Origin: an uncultured Blautia sp.
Lineage (GTDB): Bacteria; Bacillota; Clostridia; Lachnospirales; Lachnospiraceae
Length of the DNA stretch: 49,300 nt
Assembly: GCA_934373235.1 (NCBI GenBank)
Contig: CAKROW010000017.1
Span: 1 to 49,300 of the forward strand
Direction: 5' to 3'
In this document: positions 33,050-41,679 of the stretch, one piece after another
Position numbering within the stretch: position 1 is the first letter of the stretch
How the letters are laid out: each line of letters starts with the position of its first letter
Notes under the pieces: model-generated
Told to the model about the DNA's origin: nothing
What the model saw: the letters and a program-made list of their open reading frames with translations, nothing else
Databases searched by the model: none
Made by a program: the position numbers and the translations under genes

Positions 33050-34330
33050 TTATTTATATCTGTAAATAATATCGTTTCTTCCTGGTCCGTTGGAGATCAT
33101 TGTGATCGGGAATCCGATATGTTTCTCTACGAACTCAACATACTTTCTGCAGTTCTCCGGAAGATCCTCGTACTTCTTGATTCCGCGGATATCACATTTC
33201 CATCCCGGAAGCTTCTCAATAACCGGTTTTGCCTTCTCAAGCATTACTGTTGTCGGGAAGTCAGTTGTCACCTCTCCGTTGATCTCATAGCCTGTGCATA
33301 CCGGGATCTCATCCAGATATCCAAGAACATCGAGAACTGTAAACGCAACATCTGTAGTTCCCTGAAGACGGCATCCGTATTTGGACGCAACACAGTCAAA
33401 CCAGCCCATACGTCTCGGACGGCCTGTGGTAGCACCAAATTCACCGCCGTCACCGCCACGTCTGCGGAGTTCATCAGCCTCATCACCGAAGATCTCGGAA
33501 ACAAAAGCGCCTGCTCCTACAGCACTGGAGTAAGCCTTGCATACAGTTACCACCCTGCGGATCTCATATGGAGGAACACCAGCTCCGATAGCACCGTAAG
33601 CTGCCAGTGTGGAAGAAGATGTAACCATCGGATAAATACCGTGATCCGGATCTTTAAGAGTACCAAGCTGTCCCTCAAGAAGGATCTCCTTGCCCTCTTT
33701 CAGTGCATTCCACAGATAGAGAGATACATCACATACGTATGGCTCTACCATCTTCCTGTATTCCATAAGCTCGTTCATAATGTCTTCCGGTTTCAGAAGC
33801 GGTTTATGATAGAGATGCTCAAGAGTTACATTCTTTGTCTCGCAGATACGTACAACCTTCTCCTTCAGTGCTTCCTCATCAAAAAGCTCGCTTACCTGGA
33901 AACCGATCTTTGCATATTTATCAGAATAAAACGGAGCAATTCCGGATTTTGTGGAACCGAATGCCTTGCCTCCAAGACGCTCCTCTTCATACTGATCAAA
34001 GAGGATATGATAGGACATTACCATCTGTGCCCTCTCAGAGATCAGAATCTTCGGAGCCGGAACTCCACGGCTTACGATCTCATTGTACTCTTTGAAAAAT
34101 ACCGGGATATTAAGGGCAACACCATTTCCGATCACACTTGTTGTGTGGTTATAAAATACTCCTGACGGAAGTGTATGAAGGGCAAATTTACCATAGTTGT
34201 TCACGATGGTATGACCTGCATTTGCTCCACCCTGAAATCTTACGATGATATCGGCCTTCTCAGCAAGCATATCTGTGATCTTGCCTTTTCCTTCATCTCC
34301 CCAGTTCGCTCCTACTACTGCAGTTATCAT
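33050..34330 (-). CDS. purA: Adenylosuccinate synthetase
   Basis: The 426-residue enzyme joins IMP and aspartate with GTP to form adenylosuccinate, the first committed step to AMP. Visible are the P-loop-like GANWGDEGKGKITDML (residues 7-22, catalytic Asp and Lys), the FQGGANAGHTIV block with the catalytic His (about 32-43), GATTGRPRRMGWFD in the middle, and GPGRNDIIY at the C-terminus. AGGAGG precedes the start. It lies downstream of purB on the same strand with a 119-base gap and no clear terminator, so the two consecutive AMP-branch enzymes are probably co-expressed. Confidence 0.98.
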   Translation of the reverse strand: MITAVVGANWGDEGKGKITDMLAEKADIIVRFQGGANAGHTIVNNYGKFALHTLPSGVFYNHTTSVIGNGVALNIPVFFKEYNEIVSRGVPAPKILISERAQMVMSYHILFDQYEEERLGGKAFGSTKSGIAPFYSDKYAKIGFQVSELFDEEALKEKVVRICETKNVTLEHLYHKPLLKPEDIMNELMEYRKMVEPYVCDVSLYLWNALKEGKEILLEGQLGTLKDPDHGIYPMVTSSSTLAAYGAIGAGVPPYEIRRVVTVCKAYSSAVGAGAFVSEIFGDEADELRRRGGDGGEFGATTGRPRRMGWFDCVASKYGCRLQGTTDVAFTVLDVLGYLDEIPVCTGYEINGEVTTDFPTTVMLEKAKPVIEKLPGWKCDIRGIKKYEDLPENCRKYVEFVEKHIGFPITMISNGPGRNDIIYRYK

Positions 34331-34449
34331 AACACAATTCCTCCTCGTGTCTTTTTACATTCTTATGGCTGCCCGGCGGCCTCTTCGGTCACCTGGCAGC
34401 CTGTTTTTTCAGGATTTCTGCCCTGTGGCGGTTCTTTTTTAATATATCA

Positions 34450-35883
34450 TCAAACGTTGATCTCTGCCTTGATGCCCAGCATATCCTTATGCTCATCCAG
34501 AACCGGCCGTACCACATTGGCAATAAACGCCTCTGTCTGCTCTTTGGCACGTCCTGTATATCTGGACGGATCCATGGATTTCTGAAGATCCTCAAGGGAA
34601 AGATTAAACGCAGGATCTGCTGCGATCAGTTCAAGAAGGTTGTTATCCTTACCTTCTACCTTCACGTTCTTTCCTGCCTCCATGGACAGCTCACGGATAC
34701 GCTCATGAAGCTCCTGACGGTCTCCGCCCGCCTTGACAGCATCCATCATGATATTCTCTGTAGCCATAAACGGAAGCTCAGACATCAGTCTCTTCTCAAT
34801 TACCTTAGGATATACAACCAGTCCGTCTACTACGTTCAGGCAAAGATCCAGGATTCCATCGATGGCAAGGAAGCCCTCCGGAACACTGAGACGTTTGTTT
34901 GCAGAGTCATCCAGTGTTCTCTCAAACCACTGTGTGGCAGATGTGATAGCCGGATTCAGGGCATCTACCATTACATATCTGGAAAGGGAAGCGATCCTCT
35001 CACTTCTCATGGGGTTTCTCTTATACGCCATGGCAGAAGAACCGATCTGTGATTTTTCAAATGGCTCTTCCACTTCCTTCAGATGCTGAAGAAGACGGAT
35101 ATCATTGGACATCTTATGTGCGCTTGCAGCAATTCCCGCAAGTACATTGAGCACACGTGTGTCGACCTTTCTGGAATAGGTCTGTCCGGATACCGGATAG
35201 CATGCCCTGAATCCCATCTTCTCGGCGATCATCGGATCGATCTTGTCAATAGTCTCCTGATCTCCGTCAAAAAGTTCCAGGAAGCTTGCCTGTGTACCGG
35301 TAGTTCCCTTGGAACCAAGAAGCTTCATAGTGCTCAGAACATACTCCAGATCCTGAAGATCCATAAGGAACTCCTGGGTCCACAGAGTTGCTCTCTTACC
35401 CACTGTGGTAGGCTGTGCAGGCTGGAAATGTGTAAAAGCAAGTGTAGGCTGTGCCTTATACTGATCCGCAAATTTGGACAGCTCGGCGATCACGTTCACA
35501 AGCTTCTTCTGAACCAGTTTCAGTGCTTCTGTCATCACGATAATGTCTGTATTATCTCCCACATAGCAGGAAGTTGCTCCCAGATGAATGATTCCCTTCG
35601 CTTTGGGGCACTGTACACCAAATGCGTACACGTGGGACATTACGTCGTGACGTACCTGACGCTCACGCTCCTTAGCCACCTCATAATTGATATCATCCGC
35701 ATGAGCCTTCATCTCGTCGATCTGCTCCTGGGTAATGTTAAGGCCAAGCTCACGCTCTGTCTCAGCAAGTGCGATCCACAGTTTTCTCCATGTACGGAAT
35801 TTCATATCCGGTGAAAAAATATACTGCATTTCTTTACTTGCATACCGCTCTGACAGCGGACTTACATATCTGTCTGTACTCAT
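34450..35883 (-). CDS. purB: Adenylosuccinate lyase
   Basis: The 477-residue lyase of the fumarase/aspartase superfamily splits adenylosuccinate to AMP and fumarate and also acts on SAICAR in IMP synthesis. The superfamily signature SSAMAYKRNPMRSERI (about 281-296) with the mobile catalytic Ser is clear. An HLGATSCYVGDNTDIIV segment (about 97-113) and LAFTHFQPAQPTTVGKRATLW (about 148-168) supply catalytic His residues. At 477 residues it matches the longer Clostridial/eukaryote-like form. GCAGGAGG precedes the start. Its promoter lies at 35952-35980. Confidence 0.98.
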   Translation of the reverse strand: MSTDRYVSPLSERYASKEMQYIFSPDMKFRTWRKLWIALAETERELGLNITQEQIDEMKAHADDINYEVAKERERQVRHDVMSHVYAFGVQCPKAKGIIHLGATSCYVGDNTDIIVMTEALKLVQKKLVNVIAELSKFADQYKAQPTLAFTHFQPAQPTTVGKRATLWTQEFLMDLQDLEYVLSTMKLLGSKGTTGTQASFLELFDGDQETIDKIDPMIAEKMGFRACYPVSGQTYSRKVDTRVLNVLAGIAASAHKMSNDIRLLQHLKEVEEPFEKSQIGSSAMAYKRNPMRSERIASLSRYVMVDALNPAITSATQWFERTLDDSANKRLSVPEGFLAIDGILDLCLNVVDGLVVYPKVIEKRLMSELPFMATENIMMDAVKAGGDRQELHERIRELSMEAGKNVKVEGKDNNLLELIAADPAFNLSLEDLQKSMDPSRYTGRAKEQTEAFIANVVRPVLDEHKDMLGIKAEINV

Positions 35884-35951
35884 TTTATTCCTCCTGCATA
35901 TATTTCATGGTTATTCCATATTACTGTTGTCAGCAATTCATACCTTTTGAA

Positions 35952-35980
35952 ATTATATAACATCCAATGTCTAAAAGCAA
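35952..35980 (-). promoter_or_regulatory. Promoter of purB
   Basis: TTGCTT (35980-35975), a 17-bp spacer and TATAAT (35957-35952), about 65 bases before the purB start. No purine riboswitch is visible in the leader. Confidence 0.65.
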
Positions 35981-35987
35981 CCGTTTG

Positions 35988-36680
35988 TTATTCCATACCC
36001 TGATGAAATTTTCCAAGGAATTCTCTCATTCTCACATTATCAGAAGAAAATACATCCTGTGGTGTTCCCTCCACTGCGATCACGCCTTTGTCCATGAAGA
36101 TGATCCTGTCTGAGATATCCCTTGCAAAACTCATCTCATGAGTGACGATCACCATGGTAATATGTTCCTGGGCCAGACTTTTGATAACCTTCAGAATCTC
36201 AATGGTAAGCTCCGGATCCAGTGCTGAGGTAGGCTCATCAAAAAACAGGATCCTGGGATTCATGCAAAGTGCCCTGGCAATGGAGACACGCTGCTGCTGT
36301 CCTCCGGAAAGCTGGTAAGGATATGCATTTTCCTTATCTGCAAGTCCCATTTTTTTCAGAAGGCTTCTTGCCTGGGCATAGACTTCATCCTTCTTTCTCT
36401 TCTGCACCCTGATGGGAGCATCCACAATGTTCTTCATTACTGAAAAATGAGGAAACAGGTTAAAACTCTGGAATACAAGACCCACATCGCCGCTTTTGAT
36501 GATCTCTCCGCTGTCCGGTGTTTCCAGACCTGTGGCGCATCTTAAAAGTGTGGATTTACCGGAACCGGAAGGTCCGATAATACTGAGGACTTCTCCTTCC
36601 TCCACATTAAGTGATATATCCTTGAGAACTTCCAGACCGTCAAAGTTCTTCTTAATATGTCGCATTTCAAATAATTTCAT
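35988..36680 (-). CDS. Polar amino-acid ABC transporter, ATP-binding subunit
   Basis: The 230-residue ATPase drives uptake of a polar amino acid. The Walker A motif GPSGSGKSTLLR (about 36-47), signature LSGGQQQRVSIARAL (about 132-146), Walker B ILFFDEPTSALDPE and the H-loop VTHEMSFARDI (about 189-199) are intact. The family is the GlnQ/HisP/TcyN type. It is the third gene of the importer after the binding protein and permease, with GGAG before the MKLFEM start. The specific substrate (glutamine, histidine, cystine or other) cannot be set by the ATPase. Confidence 0.95.
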   Translation of the reverse strand: MKLFEMRHIKKNFDGLEVLKDISLNVEEGEVLSIIGPSGSGKSTLLRCATGLETPDSGEIIKSGDVGLVFQSFNLFPHFSVMKNIVDAPIRVQKRKKDEVYAQARSLLKKMGLADKENAYPYQLSGGQQQRVSIARALCMNPRILFFDEPTSALDPELTIEILKVIKSLAQEHITMVIVTHEMSFARDISDRIIFMDKGVIAVEGTPQDVFSSDNVRMREFLGKFHQGME

Positions 36681-36719
36681 GATTATCTCCATTCTGCCGG
36701 CTTCCTGCCGCCGTTACTG

Positions 36720-37370
36720 TCAACGATAATAATTCAGGCTCTTCTCCACCTTCTGCATCACAACCGCAACCAGCAGGTTGAAAATGTAATAAAAAACTGC
36801 CGCAACAACAAAAGGCATCATGGTTGTCTGAGCACTTGCGATCTGCTTGGCAATGGTAAACATCTCTGCAACTGCCACAACAAAGGCAAGGGAGGTATCC
36901 TTTACAAGAGTAATAACCTCATTGGTCACTGACGGAAGAATTCTTTTGATCACCTGCGGAAGGATAATGCGGAAAAATGTCTGCACTTTGGAATATCCCA
37001 GGATCTTTGCTGCCTCATACTGACCTACAGGCATGGATTCAATACCGCCTCTGTAGATCTCCGCAAAATATGCCGCATAGTTGATGGCAAATGCGATAAA
37101 TACCGCGATCAGGCTGTAACCCATGGAAATGCGGATCCCGAAGATAAAATACGGGCCGAAATACACTACCATAAGCTGAAGCATCAGCGGGGTTCCTCTC
37201 ATAATAGATATGTAGGCAGATACAATGGTACGTATCACCTTGTTCTTTGACATCCTGCCAAAGCAGATCAAAAGCCCCAGCGGCAGGGAAAAGAGAAGTG
37301 TCACAAAGAAGATCTCTATTGAGACCATCATTCCTCCTGCAAGCTGCTGCAGCATCACACTTAAACTCAT
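36720..37370 (-). CDS. Polar amino-acid ABC transporter, permease subunit
   Basis: The 216-residue membrane protein has about five transmembrane helices and belongs to the HisM/GlnP permease family. The coupling EAA loop is visible as EIYRGGIESMPVGQYEAAKILGYSKVQTFFRIILPQVIK (about 112-150), and the N-terminal half contains SAYISIMRGTPLMLQLMVVYF. It lies between the substrate-binding protein and the ATPase genes, with AAGGAGG upstream. It would act as a homodimer since no second permease gene is present. Confidence 0.95.
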   Translation of the reverse strand: MSLSVMLQQLAGGMMVSIEIFFVTLLFSLPLGLLICFGRMSKNKVIRTIVSAYISIMRGTPLMLQLMVVYFGPYFIFGIRISMGYSLIAVFIAFAINYAAYFAEIYRGGIESMPVGQYEAAKILGYSKVQTFFRIILPQVIKRILPSVTNEVITLVKDTSLAFVVAVAEMFTIAKQIASAQTTMMPFVVAAVFYYIFNLLVAVVMQKVEKSLNYYR

Positions 37371-37404
37371 GGTAAATCCTCCTTATTTTCTGAAAACAAC
37401 ACGA

Positions 37405-37530
37405 AATGAGCGTGCCCGGCGAACTGTAATTCACCTGCGACACCCTCATTTCCTTACAACCTGATCTTTTGATACAGGTTTTTTCTTATAATGCAGGTCG
37501 CTTTCTGATTTATTTTAACCTGTTACAGGA
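37405..37530 (-). other. Gap between binding protein and permease with weak attenuator-like hairpin
   Basis: The 185-base gap contains, on the minus strand, AACCTG...CAGGTT without a proper T-run. Such hairpins often lower expression of permease relative to the binding protein; this is a suggestion only. Confidence 0.3.
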
Positions 37531-37555
37531 TTTTATGCAACCGCATATTCATAAT

Positions 37556-38434
37556 TTACTCAGCGTCCTTGGAATCCTCTTCTGCAGTCTCTGTTGCCTC
37601 AGCATCTTCCTCTGCTGCCTCGTCCTTGGAATCCTTGTCATCGCTGATGCAGAGCATATTCTCATCGATATCATATTTCTCAGCCAGCTTCTTCACTTCA
37701 CCGGACTCGTTAAGCTTCTCAACCTCAGCCCATACCATATCTTTCAACTCATCATTGCCCTTCTTGAATCCGATTCCGTACTGCTCATTCTGAATCGGCT
37801 CGTCAATGATTACATATTTTCCTGCCTCTCTCTGTGCGATCTGATAGTTTGCAACACCGATATCTACTGCAACTGCATCTGCTGCTCCGGAATCAATGTT
37901 CATAAATGCTGTATTGTAGTCCGGATTCTCTGTAAGAGATGCAAAACTGTCTGTAAGCTCTTTGTTGTCATCACTGTTCAGTGCATCCAGAGCTGCAGAA
38001 GCTGCCTGTACAACTACGTTCTTGCCTTCAAGATCTGCAAGCTTCTCAATTCCGGAATCCGCTGCAACTACCATAACCTGCTCATTGTTCAGGTACGGAT
38101 CTGTCCATGTATAATCATCCTCACGTCCGTTGATGGTAAAACCGTTCCAGATACAGTCGATCGTTCCGGAATTAAGCTCCATATCCTTGGAATCCCAGTT
38201 GATAGGCTTCTTTACCAGTTCCCATCCAAGATTGTCACAGACCTCCTGTGCCAGATCCAGGTCAAATCCCACATACTCACCGTTATCATCTTTATATCCA
38301 AAAGGCGGATATTCTGCATCAAATCCTACGATCAGAGTCTTATCTTCAACGCCTGCCTGTACAGTGACTCCTGCTGTCATCATACCTGCTGTCATGGCAG
38401 CCGCCATCATTACCGCCAAAATCCTCTTTTTCAT
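37556..38434 (-). CDS. Amino-acid ABC transporter substrate-binding protein without lipobox
   Basis: The 292-residue family-3 solute-binding protein captures the transported amino acid. A signal peptide is seen at residues 1 to about 27 (MKKR, hydrophobic core, VQAG cleavage region), then VGFDAEYPPFGYKDDNGEYVGFDLDLAQEV, the family's ligand-binding start. Gram-positive binding proteins are normally lipoproteins with a Cys after the signal; no Cys occurs there, so this one would be secreted or held by another means. The last about 25 residues are an acidic, Ala/Glu/Asp-rich tail (EEDAEATETAEEDSKDAE), absent in classical members. It is the first gene of the importer and has a near-consensus promoter. 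Confidence 0.92.
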   Translation of the reverse strand: MKKRILAVMMAAAMTAGMMTAGVTVQAGVEDKTLIVGFDAEYPPFGYKDDNGEYVGFDLDLAQEVCDNLGWELVKKPINWDSKDMELNSGTIDCIWNGFTINGREDDYTWTDPYLNNEQVMVVAADSGIEKLADLEGKNVVVQAASAALDALNSDDNKELTDSFASLTENPDYNTAFMNIDSGAADAVAVDIGVANYQIAQREAGKYVIIDEPIQNEQYGIGFKKGNDELKDMVWAEVEKLNESGEVKKLAEKYDIDENMLCISDDKDSKDEAAEEDAEATETAEEDSKDAE

Positions 38435-38503
38435 GATATATCTCCTTTGTCCTGTTTTATTTCTTTATCACGCAGTCACTCTACCACGCAAAAGTGTATG
38501 GAT

Positions 38504-38532
38504 ATAGTACCATACAGGACAAATACTGTCAA
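38504..38532 (-). promoter_or_regulatory. Promoter of the amino-acid importer operon
   Basis: TTGACA (38532-38527), a 17-bp spacer and TACTAT (38509-38504). It begins only about 10 bases after the LytTR gene's stop codon, with no terminator between. Confidence 0.75.
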
Positions 38533-38541
38533 GCATATTTT

Positions 38542-39255
38542 CTATTTCTGTCTTATATAAGATTCATACCTGCTCTTTGCATCTTTCATATAAGTTCTGG
38601 ATATGGGGATACAGGTCGTTCCCATATCAAAGCCGTTTTCGTTCATGGCTGCTACATGCTCCAGATTCACGCAGAAGCTCTGGTGGCATCTGAAAAAACC
38701 GCTTTCTGAGAGCTGTTCCCGGAAATCTCCAAGTTTTGCCCTGCATTTAAAAACCTCTCCGTTTGTAAGATGGAAGATCACATGATGCAGACTGCTGGAA
38801 ATATAGGAGATCCTGTTATGCTGCAGGACACAGACTCTCCCTCTGTTGCGGATATAAAGGAGCTTCTTTCCTTCCCTGGCGGAGAGATACTCGATCACCG
38901 GATACAGGGCATGGTTTATCTTACCTATGTCCACCGGCTTCACCAGATAATCTGCTGCATACAGACGAAATGCGTCCTTATAAAACCGTTCACTTTTTGA
39001 CACAAAAACCACAGGGACAAATGCTCCCCACTGACGTATCCTGGCCACAATCTCCATCTTGCGCCCCGGATCCCGGTCAAGGCCTATAAATATCATGTCA
39101 AACATTTCGTCCCTGTTTTCCAGGCTATCTATAAAACCGGTCTCTGTTTCCCAGAACTCCACCTCTGCTTCAGGCAGCATCCTGGTTATAAGCTGCTGCA
39201 ACTGCTCCCCGTCTTTTCTTATGTTTTCGTAAATGGCAATACTCATCATCGGCAT
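38542..39255 (-). CDS. LytTR-family regulator with degenerate receiver domain
   Basis: The 237-residue protein has an N-terminal CheY-like receiver (about 1-122) and a C-terminal LytTR DNA-binding domain (about 132-235; KLLYIRNRGRVCVLQHNRISYISSS, RCHQSFCVNLEHV, ISRTYMKDAKSRYESY). In the receiver the usual acidic pair is replaced (AIYENI, residues 7-12) and the phospho-acceptor Asp position in MIFIGLD is Gly58, though Lys106-Pro107 is kept. It may therefore work without phosphorylation. No histidine kinase gene is near. It is divergent from the HTH gene at 39414 and upstream of the amino-acid importer. AGGAC precedes the start. Confidence 0.85.
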   Translation of the reverse strand: MPMMSIAIYENIRKDGEQLQQLITRMLPEAEVEFWETETGFIDSLENRDEMFDMIFIGLDRDPGRKMEIVARIRQWGAFVPVVFVSKSERFYKDAFRLYAADYLVKPVDIGKINHALYPVIEYLSAREGKKLLYIRNRGRVCVLQHNRISYISSSLHHVIFHLTNGEVFKCRAKLGDFREQLSESGFFRCHQSFCVNLEHVAAMNENGFDMGTTCIPISRTYMKDAKSRYESYIRQK

Positions 39256-39290
39256 TTATGTCCTGTCCTTTCCCTGACGCATCTGCCATC

Positions 39291-39320
39291 ATTTTAAGAG
39301 CTGTGATTTCAGGATTTCAA
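39291..39320 (-). promoter_or_regulatory. Promoter of the LytTR gene
   Basis: TTGAAA (39320-39315), an 18-bp spacer and TAAAAT (39296-39291), divergent from the HTH promoter. Confidence 0.5.
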
Positions 39321-39322
39321 TA

Positions 39323-39342
39323 TGTGCCCACAATTGTGCCCA
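39323..39342. promoter_or_regulatory. Direct repeat TGTGCCCA between divergent promoters
   Basis: TGTGCCCA occurs at 39323-39330 and 39335-39342, a 12-bp period, placed exactly between the two -35 boxes. LytTR regulators bind paired direct repeats about one helical turn apart, so this may be the regulator's own site. A 10-bp palindrome CACAATTGTG overlaps it and could instead serve the HTH protein. Confidence 0.45.
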
Positions 39343-39355
39343 TTATTTTACAAAC

Positions 39356-39384
39356 TTGAAAATCCTGCCGAAAATCAGTATAAT
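39356..39384 (+). promoter_or_regulatory. Promoter of the HTH gene
   Basis: TTGAAA (39356-39361), a 17-bp spacer and a perfect TATAAT (39379-39384), about 30 bases upstream of the start codon. Confidence 0.75.
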
Positions 39385-39413
39385 AAGCCTGAAAATTTTT
39401 AAGGGGATTTGTT

Positions 39414-40853
39414 ATGTCAGAATTTAGTTTGAAATGTAAAGAATATTTGAAGCTTACCGGCGAGACCGTTTACCAGCTCTCTGCATCCTCCGGCCTTGAC
39501 CGTACTTCACTGCAGCGTATGATCACAGGCAAACGTCTTCCGGGCATTGCTTTTGTGCGCCAGTTCTGTGATTCCCTGCGGATCAATCCTTTCCAGAAAC
39601 GGGAGCTTATAGAACTTTATAAAATAGAAAAAAACGGAAAAGAAGTTTATTATAATCGTAAATATATCCAGGAACTGATCCGTCTTATCAGTCCGGAAAA
39701 CGCCTTCTCTCCCGATAACTTTCACAGTATCCTGTCAGGAAATTTTTATTCCGGTGATTTTTCCTATGAAGTGGAGCAGCAGGTGATCCGCTTCTTTAAA
39801 CATACTATGGATAAAGATGGTCAGGGCAGTATTTCCACAAATATTCCTGCCGGAAATATTCTTCTTCCCTATGTGATGGCACATATTTTTTCCGAATACT
39901 CTGCTATTCCCGCCATACACCATGTATTTCCCCTGCTGGCCAATCCGGGAGTATCACAGAACTACAATCTGAATCTGGAAACTTTTCTCTGCACCCTGCT
40001 TCCGGTTCTGTCAGGTATCCAGGACTATCATCCTTATTACTACTACTGCCAGACAGCACCTGAAGTTTTTTATTTCCAGTTGTTTCCCTATTATTTAATT
40101 TCAGATGACCAGGTTCTCCTTGTCTGTGCAGACCTGAAAAACACTCTGTGCCTTGAGGACTCCCTGACTGTAGCTGCATACCGCAGAGAATTTGACCGTA
40201 TCTTAAAGAACTCCCACTGTTTCTTCCGACAGTCTGATACACCGGAGGATGTACTCCATATCTTTTCGGATATCTCTTCCCGGAAGATCACTGTCAACTA
40301 TGCACTTGAATCTCATCCCTGCATTTCCTTTATGTCCTATGGCGCCGGATTTTTCCAGGAACTTTTTGCAAACCGTGACCATAAACTGGATGATCCTGTC
40401 TTCACACAGCTTATGGCAGCGCTCAGGCAGCCGGCTTACGCCATGTCCTCCGGAAACGATTTCTGCTGTTATTTTACCAGGGAGGGCATTCTGAAATTCG
40501 CAGAACAGGGTCTGCTCTGCGGACCTTACTCCTACCATCAGACTCCTCTTCCGAAGGAAGAGCGCCGGAAAGTCCTGAGCCATCTTCTGGACACCCGCCT
40601 TGGAGAAGGAAAATGCAGGATGCTGAAAACGTCCGTGCTTGCTTCCACCTCTCTCCATCTGGAGGTCATGTCCGATTATTCGGTTTTTCTCTGTTTTCTG
40701 TCAAAAAATGATACCTTTCTCTGCGTATATCTCAGGGAAACCAGTATCGGACAGGCATTAAACGATTATCTCTGCTCTCTCTCCGAAGAGGAATCCACTC
40801 ATACAGATGAAGAAACCACTGCGCTTATCACCGCACTTCTCAATCATCTGTAA
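39414..40853 (+). CDS. Helix-turn-helix protein of unknown function
   Basis: The 479-residue protein starts with a XRE-like helix-turn-helix (LTGETVYQLSASSGLDRTSLQRMITGKRLPGIAFVRQFCDSL, about residues 14-55), followed by a long region without a domain I recognise (about 80-470). The remainder is mixed, rich in aromatic residues, with no membrane helices or catalytic motif evident. The layout, a DNA-binding head plus a large possibly sensory body, resembles an orphan group of Lachnospiraceae regulators. AAGGGGA lies upstream of the start. It is divergent from the LytTR gene and separated by a shared operator-like repeat, suggesting a regulatory pair. Confidence 0.7.
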   Translation: MSEFSLKCKEYLKLTGETVYQLSASSGLDRTSLQRMITGKRLPGIAFVRQFCDSLRINPFQKRELIELYKIEKNGKEVYYNRKYIQELIRLISPENAFSPDNFHSILSGNFYSGDFSYEVEQQVIRFFKHTMDKDGQGSISTNIPAGNILLPYVMAHIFSEYSAIPAIHHVFPLLANPGVSQNYNLNLETFLCTLLPVLSGIQDYHPYYYYCQTAPEVFYFQLFPYYLISDDQVLLVCADLKNTLCLEDSLTVAAYRREFDRILKNSHCFFRQSDTPEDVLHIFSDISSRKITVNYALESHPCISFMSYGAGFFQELFANRDHKLDDPVFTQLMAALRQPAYAMSSGNDFCCYFTREGILKFAEQGLLCGPYSYHQTPLPKEERRKVLSHLLDTRLGEGKCRMLKTSVLASTSLHLEVMSDYSVFLCFLSKNDTFLCVYLRETSIGQALNDYLCSLSEEESTHTDEETTALITALLNHL

Positions 40854-40896
40854 ATCCTGTCCGAAAAAGGTCTTCTGCAGGATGACTCCCGGCTGA

Positions 40897-41679
40897 TCAT
40901 GATCCTGTGCTTCTGTGATACTCCCTCGTAAGTGTCTCCAGCACATGATCTGTCCGACCTTCCGGAAGCGTTTCCTCCGGAAGCCCGGAAAATTCCACCC
41001 AGGCCCTGGAAACACTTTTCCGAAGCTCTTCCGGCACTTCCAGTTCATCAAGTCTTGCCGTATAATCCTCATGGCTGTAAAAATTCCGGTATGCAAGGAG
41101 ATAGGTTTTCATATTTTCCGGAGTTTTCTCTGCCTGGTATGCTTTCCAGAAACATTCCAGAGCCTTCTCCATCTGAAACAAATAGCTGTAGGCGCATCCC
41201 TGGTTATGGAGGATCCTGGATGTAATTCCCTGCTGGATCTGCTCCAGATCATCTCTTTCCAGAAGTTCCCCGTAAACTCTGATAGCATTGACATACATGC
41301 CGTTTTCAACAAGGGTGTCTCCCTTCTTCTTCGCTCTTACAGCCATATGCTCTCCATTAAGGGCAAGGATCCGGCTGTTCAGGGAGCGCAGTTCCTCATA
41401 GCTTAAATAATTGATCTCTTTAAATACCGGATAAAGTATGTCTTCCGCTGCTGCAGCCTTCTCTGTAAACGGACGCAGCTTTGCCGCAAGCCGGGTAAGC
41501 CCCAGCTCTTCATCCAGCCAGGTACACAGCCGTCCGTTGATCACAGTACTGTCCACAAGATAAAGATCATGATACAGATAATAGCAGAGTTCCTCTATGG
41601 AATAGATATTGGTACTGATATTCTCAATATAAAAAGGCTTCTGTGCTCTTTTTACCTGGCACAAAATATATCCGCTCAT
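40897..41679 (-). CDS. TPR-like protein, third gene of the DUF5717-DUF5716 operon
   Basis: The 260-residue protein has two parts: an N-terminal segment (1 to about 110; YIENISTNIYSIEELCYYLYHDLYLVD) of unknown fold and a helical tetratricopeptide-like part (about 120-215; KKKGDTLVENGMYVNAIRVYGELL, ILHNQGCAYSYLFQMEKALECFWKAY). TPR proteins usually mediate protein binding. Its ATG overlaps the stop codon of the DUF5716 gene (ATGA), so it is translated with it and probably acts in the same complex. I do not know a function. A start 16 codons earlier is rejected in favour of this coupling. Confidence 0.75.
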   Translation of the reverse strand: MSGYILCQVKRAQKPFYIENISTNIYSIEELCYYLYHDLYLVDSTVINGRLCTWLDEELGLTRLAAKLRPFTEKAAAAEDILYPVFKEINYLSYEELRSLNSRILALNGEHMAVRAKKKGDTLVENGMYVNAIRVYGELLERDDLEQIQQGITSRILHNQGCAYSYLFQMEKALECFWKAYQAEKTPENMKTYLLAYRNFYSHEDYTARLDELEVPEELRKSVSRAWVEFSGLPEETLPEGRTDHVLETLTREYHRSTGS

